Below, in pieces: positions 25,781 through 32,507 of a stretch of 64,000 nt of DNA; position 1 is the first letter of the stretch, and each line of letters begins with the position of its first letter. This DNA is from Candidatus Scalindua sp. SCAELEC01 (GTDB lineage: Bacteria; Planctomycetota; Brocadiia; Brocadiales; Scalinduaceae). The DNA is taken from contig SHMT01000013.1 of NCBI GenBank assembly GCA_004282745.1, positions 62,001-126,000 of the forward strand, read 5' to 3'. The translations under genes and the position numbers were made by a program. Below the pieces are notes generated by a model, which searched no databases, was not told where the DNA came from, and saw only the letters and a program-made list of their open reading frames with translations.

Positions 25781-26065
25781 GCTTTCTTTTACGTGCTGTT
25801 CCCACCACTGTTCGCTTTTTCCCGAAAACTCAACAAAATCGAGTGTATTAGTATAGTAAACTGAATAACCTGGGTCTGTGTTGAGTGTTTGAATCGCACC
25901 AACCAATGGCTGGTTTCTTGTTTTTCTCCATTGCCTCGGACAATCAATAACTACAGGTGTTACTTCGGATAAACCCCCAGGCTTCAGATGTTTTTCATAA
26001 TGCAAAAAGCAATCAGCCCTAAACCCGCCATTATACGGTTCTTCTAAAAGTATTGCATAGTGCAT
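25775..26065 (-). CDS. Gene-cassette protein of unknown function
   Basis: The product reads MHYAILLEEPYNGGFRADCF, with CPRQWRKTRNQPLVGAIQTL and ending WWEQHVKEST. About 96 residues; I do not recognise the family. The start at 26065 is preferred, because upstream codons up to 26086 run into the terminal repeat of a RAYT element. The element may therefore have displaced the original promoter and perhaps the first codons. The gene stops inside the attC site that follows it, so it is a complete, solitary cassette ORF. Confidence 0.65.
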   Translation of the reverse strand: MHYAILLEEPYNGGFRADCFLHYEKHLKPGGLSEVTPVVIDCPRQWRKTRNQPLVGAIQTLNTDPGYSVYYTNTLDFVEFSGKSEQWWEQHVKEST

Positions 26066-26078
26066 GGTGCATGTGCAT

Positions 26079-27103
26079 GGGGTCAAACCTTGATCTGTGA
26101 TTTAATCATTGTTATTCTTTCCTTGATCTTATAATCTTTAGATTTCATGATAGTTACTCGACGACTTATAGATGAATAACAAAGGCCAAATAATTTACCA
26201 ATCTCCTGATTGCTATACCACCCTGTACTCCATAAAAAATAGATTAATATATCACGATTGTATTTATTTTCTTCGCTTATCCTTGAGGATTGTATAAAAT
26301 CATTTGTATTACACTTTAATACCTCTGCCGCTTTCTTCAGAAGTGATTCAGGGTTGGTATTTCTTAATACCTGACGCTTTTGTGGGACTTCAACATCAGT
26401 TTTTTCTGTCAAATATTTAGACCTTATTTGGTCGACAAATTTCTGGGAACCCAAAATAATACCGTGTCGAAAATCTTCCCATATCCTCTTCTCTTCCTTG
26501 GAATAGCTTTGCACTATTTCCCTGTATGCTTTGTGCTTCTCTTTTGTCTCCACACATGAAAAGATAGGCCCCGTACATAACCACTCCGGTGACTTCTTCC
26601 CATAAGCATAAATTGGATAACTGCTCCATGGATAATCTACTAATCTCCTGACAATTCCGACCCGCAACGGATTTCTATGAATATAGCAAGAAAGCCGTAT
26701 TAGGTATTCATCATTTTCGATGAGAAAGTTTTTGAAGCGTCCTTGAAACAAGTGACCGCTTCGCTTATGCTTTACATTGTATCTACGTGTATAAGTAGTG
26801 CCAAACCATTGCATGCTTTTAGAGATATTGGAATTATTGGTTTTTAGTAGCAAATGATGATTATCCATAAGAACGTATGCATAAACCTCAACATCAAACC
26901 TGTCAGCCATACTTCCTAAAGTCTCTAGAAACAAAATACGATCGTCACTATCCTGAAAAATATCCCTTCGCTCATTACCGCGTGATAAGATGTGATAATA
27001 AGCTCCCTTATACTCTATGCGCCATTGTCTTGCCATGGTAGGCAAGGTATCACAAACCACCTTTAATCGTCAAGCATATAATCACATATCAAGGTGTGAC
27101 CCC
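26079..27103 (-). mobile_element. RAYT (IS200-like) element with inverted ends
   Basis: The left end GGGGTCAAACCTTGAT and the right end, inverted, GGGGTCACACCTTGAT flank the transposase gene; together they form terminal inverted repeats of about 22 bp with two mismatches. The unit is 1025 bp. It has inserted between a gene-cassette ORF and a reverse transcriptase fragment. Confidence 0.7.
26083..27036 (-). CDS. REP-associated tyrosine transposase (RAYT, Y1 family)
   Basis: The protein of about 317 residues begins MARQWRIEYKGAYYHILSRG and has the Y1 HUH pattern: NERRDIF, the HUH pair LMDNHHLLLKT, and GHLFQGRFKNFLIENDEYLI. The stretch CYIHRNPLRVGIV and the C-terminal helix-turn-helix (NQEIGKLFGLCYSSISRRVT, DnaA C-terminal-like) are typical of long RAYTs. 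Such proteins act on REP-like hairpins as single-strand transposases. ATG 27036 is chosen because the conserved MARQ(W)RIEY start is there; the frame stays open 24 bp upstream. The catalytic Tyr is likely in the region after the HUH motif. It looks intact. Confidence 0.85.
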   Translation of the reverse strand: MARQWRIEYKGAYYHILSRGNERRDIFQDSDDRILFLETLGSMADRFDVEVYAYVLMDNHHLLLKTNNSNISKSMQWFGTTYTRRYNVKHKRSGHLFQGRFKNFLIENDEYLIRLSCYIHRNPLRVGIVRRLVDYPWSSYPIYAYGKKSPEWLCTGPIFSCVETKEKHKAYREIVQSYSKEEKRIWEDFRHGIILGSQKFVDQIRSKYLTEKTDVEVPQKRQVLRNTNPESLLKKAAEVLKCNTNDFIQSSRISEENKYNRDILIYFLWSTGWYSNQEIGKLFGLCYSSISRRVTIMKSKDYKIKERITMIKSQIKV

Positions 27104-27108
27104 ATTTT

Positions 27109-27342
27109 TATGATGTGTTGATGGAACATGTAGCTCGTAAAGTAAGAAATAAGGGTTTGTTGAAGCTCGTTGGCCGCTTCCTTAGGGCTGGTGTTGAAGT
27201 GGACGGTCGGTTGTGAGAAACCAGAAAAGGGGTGTTTCAGGGAAGCCCTCTTTCATCTATACTCAGTAACATCCTTCTGGATGACCTGGATAAGGATTTG
27301 GAGGCACGCGACCTTAAGTTCATCCGTTACGCTGACGTTCTT
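27109..27342 (+). pseudogene. Fragment of a group II intron reverse transcriptase
   Basis: The sequence reads DVLMEHVARKVRNKGLLKLV then GRFLRAGVEVDGRL, an in-frame TGA, and KGVFQGSPLSSILSNILLDD, LDKDLEARDLKFIRYAD. This is the middle of an intron-encoded RT (motif B QGSPLS, start of motif C YAD). It stops inside motif C where an amidohydrolase fragment begins in the opposite direction, and starts at the right end of the RAYT element. It covers a different part of the protein from the remnant at 24425. Confidence 0.7.
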
Positions 27343-27469
27343 TGTCTATTCCATTAAATACATGAACATTGGTAATGAGTATCTTTTGGACTGATTCATT
27401 GGCGAATGCCGGTGATGTATGCAGGAGCTGGTAAGCCAGACAAACAAAAGTGATAATTGGTATTCTCAT
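27343..27469 (-). pseudogene. 5' fragment of a secreted amidohydrolase
   Basis: On the minus strand, after GAGGAGAG, an ATG opens MRIPIITFVCLAYQLLHTSP (signal peptide ending AFA), then NESVQKILITNVHVFNGIDK. The last part matches the N-terminal 'I.I.NV.VFDG' strand of metal-dependent amidohydrolases. Only about 40 codons remain; the frame is cut where the reverse transcriptase fragment begins. Confidence 0.5.
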
Positions 27470-27803
27470 ATTCTCTCCTCTTCGGGTGTGGTTGGCCTAG
27501 TGATAATTGATTCTGGCGTACAAAATTATTGTATTGTTTCTAGATAGCATCACTATTGTAATGATATCCAGTGTTAGAAACCAAGTAATCTATACTGTTT
27601 TCGTTAATTTTCAGATTTAAAAACTCAAGGACTGTATATGCTGCCTACACACCATAAAACCAGTTTCTTCCTTAAAAGCAGGCTCATTCGACAATCTTTA
27701 TTATTTTAGAGACTAATACCATATACATGTGATAAAGACATTCCCTGTTGACATGAACGGGCAATTGGATATTATTACCGTTGTGGTATTTTGCAGAACT
27801 TTA
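27470..27803. other. Gene-free stretch upstream of the RT operon
   Basis: No coding frame that I can support. It would contain the promoter of the deleted amidohydrolase (minus strand). It is AT-rich. No repeats were recognised. Confidence 0.5.
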
Positions 27804-27913
27804 TAATGCCCAGGATGAGAATCTCTTGGCTATTAATATTTTTAGTTATGCAACGTTCGGCCAACAAGCGGATTGAGCAGTCTCAAAAAATGCGCTCCTC
27901 ATCCTGGGCATTA
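27804..27913 (+). ncRNA. Candidate structured RNA upstream of the RT operon
   Basis: TAATGCCCAGGATGAG (27804-27819) and its perfect inverted copy (27898-27913) enclose 78 bases that contain a small hairpin (TTGAG-CAGT-CTCAA, 27873-27886). A 16-bp perfect closing stem of this size is unlikely by chance. It lies 69 bp before the start of the methyltransferase-fold/RT operon, where several RT defence systems carry their template or guide RNA. The inner part also contains GGCCAACAAGCGGATTGAGC, resembling half of an attC. Transcription is unproven, and it could instead be a MITE-like or cassette relic. Confidence 0.4.
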
Positions 27914-27982
27914 GCTCACCATGAATTCAGAGTTACATGTGTATATTTTTATTTGAAATCGAATATATTTTAAGGTAAAGCA

Positions 27983-28939
27983 TTGACAAAACGGTTCATT
28001 AAATCTAGTGACATTCCATCTAGCTTGTGGTGTAAAAAGTCAGAGAATATTATACTTCCCATAAAGTTGGTTGAGCTATGGAAAGGCTTGTTGGAAAAAA
28101 ATAACTTGTTAGGTTTAGCTGAAAAAATTGCTCCATCAGGCTTTGAGGGTGGAATATCTAAAGAAGACACTGATAAGCACTTAGCTTGGCGCTATAACGG
28201 TTCTTGTGCCAGAGTATTACTGTCTGTTTTAGACCCTAAGCACAAGTTGTCTGATGTTTCTGATGCTTATGCATCAATATTCGCTGGCAATAAAGTTTTT
28301 CTATCAGATCTCCCAAGTGGTTCTGGTGCTGCCATAGTCAGCATACTATGTACATTGTTTGAATTAAGAAAGCACAATGTGCTTCCAAGGCACCCATTAA
28401 ATATAAGCATTATTGCTGGCGAGATTTCTCCTACTGCAAAGATTTACTTAAAAGAGCAATTAGAGAATTTGACACCCTTCCTTGAAGAACAAGCGATTTG
28501 GATTGAATTCGAAATTGTTGAATGGGATACATTAAGCAAAATAAGTACAGTAGATCTCATCAGGAAAATAACAATTTCAAGCCAACATTCTACAGCAAAG
28601 CTGCTGATCTTGAGTAACTTTACAGGGTTTCTTGTTAATTCTGGAAAATGGGAAAAAGCGAAACCTCAGTTTGATGATATCTTTCTCCACAGTAGAGATT
28701 TACTAAGTACATTGATATGGATTGAGCCACAAAGAAAAAATGTTGTCAATTTTTTCAAAAGAGCAATCGAATGGCTTAAAGTTTCTTTCAGTCCTTTATT
28801 AGGTTCAAAATTGACGAGAGATGATAGCAGTTGGTATGCGCAAGCAGATATATTCTGTAAACAACCGATTAAAGATGGATATTTTCTAGTACGGCTTACA
28901 GTAATGAGGTTTGATTTACCGCTGGAGGTACAGAAGTGA
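27983..28939 (+). CDS. Methyltransferase-fold protein paired with a reverse transcriptase
   Basis: The 318-residue protein starts with TTG after an AAGG site. Its middle looks like a class I SAM-dependent Rossmann fold: a glycine-rich motif I (LSDLPSGSGAAIVSIL, residues 107-122), an acidic end of strand 2 (IIAGEIS, Glu147), IEFEIVEWD (174-182) for strand 3, LLILSNFTGFL (207-217) for motif IV, and LIWIEPQRKN (244-253). The last resembles Rsm22-like proteins. Helices at the N-terminus (residues 25-100) are unlike standard methyltransferases. It overlaps the RT by 4 bp (stop TGA and ATG/GTG overlap), so the two are surely co-translated. Function is unknown; a role in modifying RNA or nucleotides for the RT is a guess. 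Confidence 0.7.
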   Translation: MTKRFIKSSDIPSSLWCKKSENIILPIKLVELWKGLLEKNNLLGLAEKIAPSGFEGGISKEDTDKHLAWRYNGSCARVLLSVLDPKHKLSDVSDAYASIFAGNKVFLSDLPSGSGAAIVSILCTLFELRKHNVLPRHPLNISIIAGEISPTAKIYLKEQLENLTPFLEEQAIWIEFEIVEWDTLSKISTVDLIRKITISSQHSTAKLLILSNFTGFLVNSGKWEKAKPQFDDIFLHSRDLLSTLIWIEPQRKNVVNFFKRAIEWLKVSFSPLLGSKLTRDDSSWYAQADIFCKQPIKDGYFLVRLTVMRFDLPLEVQK

Positions 28940-30651
28940 GTAACGAACTTGCAGTGAAAGCTTTAAATCAATATAGAAAAAGGGATATTTTCCCATATTT
29001 AGGTTTGCGCTACTATCTAGAAAGTTCGACTGGGAGACAAAGTCGTTGGATAAAGAACGTTTGCACAAGGTTAACAACCGATGTGGTGCATTCCAGCTAT
29101 TTGAAAACTTACCATTTTAAAGAATTCTCAAATGGTGGTTTTTTACATCGAGACATTTATTTACCTGCGCCCAATGAAATATTGTCCGAAGCTGCGCTAA
29201 TATCAGAGATTTCAAAGTATGATTCTTTCAAACCCAAGCCATATGTCTATAGTTATCGTTTTTCTAAAAAAAACGAGAAAAGTGGTGTTTTTCAACCATA
29301 TTTTAACGGATTTAAGGAGAGGCATAAATCCATTGCAGACGCATGCCGAAGCATTGAAGGTGGAATCGTTTTATATACTGATATTAAGAAATTTTACCCT
29401 AGCATCAAATCGGTAGATGCGTTAACGACGTGGGAGCGCTCGTGCGACAATTCGGATATTGATGATAAATATAAGCGTTTAGGCAGGGAAATACTTAAAA
29501 AGCATGAAAGTGTGAGTCTTTGTGATGGGACTTGTAATGGAGTTCTAACAGGCCCATTATTTAGTCATGTCATTGCCAATCTATTGCTTGACCAAACCGA
29601 CATCCAAATGTATGAAATTTCTAAAGGAAAATATTGGCGATATGTCGATGATGTGGTTTTTGTTGGAACTAATGATGAAGTTGCTAAGTGGCGAGAGCTA
29701 CTTGGGGAGAAATTTTTTAAATTAAACTTAGAACTACATGATGGGGATAAAGATTTTCAAGTCTCTTGTAAGGATTGGCTAGAAGGTGAAGATGACTTCG
29801 ATAATACCTTCGGAATTGAGTGGATTTCTTTAATCAGTGGTGTAAAAAGATTTTTAATAGCGAATCCATCAAAAGCCAAAGAGCTTCAAGAGTCTTTTAA
29901 GGACGATCATATTCGAATCCCGGTTATCGATTATACAAACGCGGTTAAGGAATCAACATACCTACAAAGATTTCAAGATTGGATGGGAAAATATAAATGG
30001 GCAATAAAATCAGTTAAGCCCATTACTATTGAGCGATTGTTAAATCAGGCAAAAAAGTGTGAGAAAGTATTCAAGTTAAAGCTGGATGTTCTTTTAAATA
30101 AGGGAGAACCCGTCTCCATTTATGAAGGAAAAAGGTTTACTCTAAAACTGAGATACCTATCAGGTCGGCTTCTATATTTATTAAGCAGACAAGAATTATC
30201 TAAACTATATCCGAAGCTTGAAGTTCGACCAGAACTCTATTTCATAGCAAAGACTATGGAAGCCGTTGCAACTAGAGATATATCTCTTGTTTTACATATG
30301 GGTGTTGATGCAACTCATGCTGCAGCACAATTATTAAGGGTCGACCAAGGAATAGTCACAATAAGTAAAGATACTAAAACTTCCTCTGTTTTTGAACAAT
30401 CGTTGGCTGTATTGGAAATAAATGGCGTTGAGCATGACTTTAAAGGTTCTGAAACTGAATTAAAGTCTTTTGCGACGGCAGAAAATATTAGTAAATTAAT
30501 GAGTTCTCCAAATGGATTTATCAAAGAAGTTGCTTGTTTGCATGGAATACTGCCTTCGAGACACCAAGAAGCTTTGGATAGCAGTTTTGATAGAGACGAA
30601 GAGCTATCTCTGGATATTCTTAATCAATTACAAAAATCAAGTCATTGTTAA
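28936..30651 (+). CDS. Unassigned reverse transcriptase, likely defence-type (UG/DRT-like)
   Basis: The 571-residue protein has the catalytic RT motifs: motif A YTDIKKFYPSI (residues 147-157, Asp149), motif B region GVLTGPLFSHVIANLLL (202-218, with TGP where QG is commonest) and motif C WRYVDDVVFVG (234-244, Asp238 and Asp239). There is no intron maturase, HNH or retron thumb signature. The last 230 residues (from about 340) are a long alpha-helical region, as in UG/Abi-type RTs implicated in anti-phage defence (DRT systems). The first residues (YRKRDIFPYLGLRYYLE) are also helical. It is intact, unlike the RT scraps nearby, and follows a methyltransferase-fold gene with a 4-bp overlap. I could not assign it to a numbered UG group. 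Confidence 0.85.
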   Translation: MSNELAVKALNQYRKRDIFPYLGLRYYLESSTGRQSRWIKNVCTRLTTDVVHSSYLKTYHFKEFSNGGFLHRDIYLPAPNEILSEAALISEISKYDSFKPKPYVYSYRFSKKNEKSGVFQPYFNGFKERHKSIADACRSIEGGIVLYTDIKKFYPSIKSVDALTTWERSCDNSDIDDKYKRLGREILKKHESVSLCDGTCNGVLTGPLFSHVIANLLLDQTDIQMYEISKGKYWRYVDDVVFVGTNDEVAKWRELLGEKFFKLNLELHDGDKDFQVSCKDWLEGEDDFDNTFGIEWISLISGVKRFLIANPSKAKELQESFKDDHIRIPVIDYTNAVKESTYLQRFQDWMGKYKWAIKSVKPITIERLLNQAKKCEKVFKLKLDVLLNKGEPVSIYEGKRFTLKLRYLSGRLLYLLSRQELSKLYPKLEVRPELYFIAKTMEAVATRDISLVLHMGVDATHAAAQLLRVDQGIVTISKDTKTSSVFEQSLAVLEINGVEHDFKGSETELKSFATAENISKLMSSPNGFIKEVACLHGILPSRHQEALDSSFDRDEELSLDILNQLQKSSHC

Positions 30652-30678
30652 ATGAACTTTCAAATCAATAAATTCTGA

Positions 30679-30701
30679 CTAAAAAAGCAGCGCTTTTTTA
30701 G
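30679..30701 (+). terminator. Terminator hairpin after the RT gene
   Basis: CTAAAAAAGC pairs perfectly with GCTTTTTTAG around a 3-base loop, 28 bp after the RT stop. The T-run inside the right arm can serve as the U-tract. It closes the two-gene operon. Confidence 0.65.
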
Positions 30702-30745
30702 CAGGTTATCTCAAGCATTCGTCGCGCCACAAGCGGAATAAACCC

Positions 30746-31015
30746 ATGGAGCCAAGCAAAGAATTTCAAATAATCCCCGGTGTCGGGAAAAGTCTAAGCA
30801 AAGATTTTGTTGATTTAGGATATCAAAAAGTAAATGAGCTAAAAGGTGAAAATCCGGAGACAATGTATCAAAACCTGATGGCGTTACGAGGGCATCACAT
30901 TGATCGCTGTGTGTTGTATGTTTTCAGGTGTGCCGTTTATTACGCTAGTAATTCTGTCCAAGAACCAGAATTATTGAAATGGTGGAACTGGAAGGATGGA
31001 AAACAAAAAAAATAG
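30746..31015 (+). CDS. Cdd1-type helix-hairpin-helix protein
   Basis: The 89-residue protein is built on IIPGVGKSLSKDFVDLGYQK, a helix-hairpin-helix DNA-binding motif, followed by VNELKGENPETMYQNLMALR and the highly typical HIDRCVLYVFRCAVYYASN and LLKWWNWKDG. This matches the small 'pathogenicity locus' (Cdd1) family. Its biochemical role is not established. Its 3' end overlaps the permease gene by 20 bp, so the two are in one transcript. Confidence 0.82.
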   Translation: MEPSKEFQIIPGVGKSLSKDFVDLGYQKVNELKGENPETMYQNLMALRGHHIDRCVLYVFRCAVYYASNSVQEPELLKWWNWKDGKQKK

Positions 31016-32336
31016 TTTGAAACAAACACCTGTAATGAACAATCATAACACACAACATTTTTCACGCTCTCTCAATCGATACGATGTTGTCTGCATTGGG
31101 ATTAATGGTATTGTTGGAGCGGGAATTTTTCTGTTGCCGGGAAAAATTGCCGCGCTTGCAGGCCCACGTTCCATCTTGGTATACCTTCTTTGCGGGCTGC
31201 TCTGTCTTGCTATTGCCCTCTGCTTTGCAGAGATGGGAGGGAAATATCAACAAACGGGAGGGGCATACCTCTATGCACGCGACACATTCGGCCCGATGAC
31301 AGGATTTCTGGTAGGTTGGATGGTATCGATCTCTGCCATTGTCGGGTGGGCTACCATGGCAAGTGGTTTTCTCCTCTATCTGCGCTATTTCTCTCCTCAC
31401 CTTTCTGAGGGGTGGTGTGGGAACGCCATCATGACGGCCCTCATCATAAGTTTGAGTACGCTGAATTTTCTCGGGGTAAAGATTGGTGCCCGGATCATCA
31501 ATTTCTTCACCATAAGCAAATTAATACCTCTCTTCATCTTTATCCTGTGGGGTTTTTCCCATGTTGAAGTCTCCTCACTGCGTCCAATTTTAGCATTCGA
31601 TGGTAACAGTATTGGGAGCGCCGTCGTCATTGCCCTCTTTGCCTTCACAGGGTTTGAACATCTGGCCGTTCCGGCGGGTGAGATGAGAAATCCCAAAAAA
31701 GATATACCGAAAGCCCTCTTCCTGGTAATTGTTGGCAGTACTCTCATCTATGTATTGGTCCAAACAGTAGCCGTAGGCACCTATCCTCAATTAGCAGGAT
31801 CAAAAAAACCGTTGGCAGATGCAGCAACCTGTTTTTTGGGTCCTTCAGGTGGTCTGCTCATTGCGGTTGGAGCTCTCCTTGCCATTGCAGGCATCAACTC
31901 AGGAATTGCCTTAACGGGACCAAGAAATCTCTATGCCTTATCGAAAGATGGGTTTTTGCCGGAACTCATTTCAAAGATCCATCCACGATTTCATACCCCT
32001 TATATAGCAATCGTTTTCTGCTCTTCCCTGACATTGATCTTAACCCTCACCGGTACATTCGAGTACCTAGTTTTCGCCAGTGTGCTCGTAAGTCTTCTGC
32101 AATACATACCCACATGCCTGGCTGTCATCGTATTGCGGAGGAAAAGCCCTGTGCCTGCAGGGAGTTATAAGGTTCCTGGCGGGTACACTATTCCTTGTTT
32201 GGCTCTTGTGACATGTTTCTGGCTTTTGGTACAGATAAAGATGGTAGTAATTTTGGCAACCCTAGGGTGTATGGCGCTCTCTTTACCCTTTTATTTCCTG
32301 AGAAAAAGGCATCTCTCAAACAGTGAACCAAATTGA
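30996..32336 (+). CDS. APC-family amino acid permease
   Basis: The 446-residue protein has about 12 membrane segments. The first contains the APC substrate-binding motif GINGIVGAGIFLLPGKIA, and a conserved stretch (FAFTGFEHLAVPAGEMRNPKKDIPKAL) marks helix 6 and loop 6-7. The substrate (amino acid or amine) cannot be predicted. The ATG follows GGAAGG closely. It overlaps the preceding HhH gene by 20 bp. The N-terminal 25 residues are polar and cytoplasmic. Confidence 0.87.
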   Translation: MENKKNSLKQTPVMNNHNTQHFSRSLNRYDVVCIGINGIVGAGIFLLPGKIAALAGPRSILVYLLCGLLCLAIALCFAEMGGKYQQTGGAYLYARDTFGPMTGFLVGWMVSISAIVGWATMASGFLLYLRYFSPHLSEGWCGNAIMTALIISLSTLNFLGVKIGARIINFFTISKLIPLFIFILWGFSHVEVSSLRPILAFDGNSIGSAVVIALFAFTGFEHLAVPAGEMRNPKKDIPKALFLVIVGSTLIYVLVQTVAVGTYPQLAGSKKPLADAATCFLGPSGGLLIAVGALLAIAGINSGIALTGPRNLYALSKDGFLPELISKIHPRFHTPYIAIVFCSSLTLILTLTGTFEYLVFASVLVSLLQYIPTCLAVIVLRRKSPVPAGSYKVPGGYTIPCLALVTCFWLLVQIKMVVILATLGCMALSLPFYFLRKRHLSNSEPN

Positions 32337-32507
32337 TTATATTTTCAAAAAATACTTGATATTCATTTGCCATTATTTTATCCTGCGAACTTAAAAAAAG
32401 ATTACCGGGAACTAAACCATTTCAAGTATCATAGAACATCAACAATCGTTTCATTGAAAAGCCTGAAAGTATTTCTGTTTAATGTTACCAGAAATAAAAT
32501 AAATTAT

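Noticed and set aside
28936-30651. The RT called a retron
   Set aside because: No retron-type thumb (VTG) motif, and the structured RNA candidate lies upstream of the first gene instead of next to the RT; the protein is also longer than a typical retron RT.
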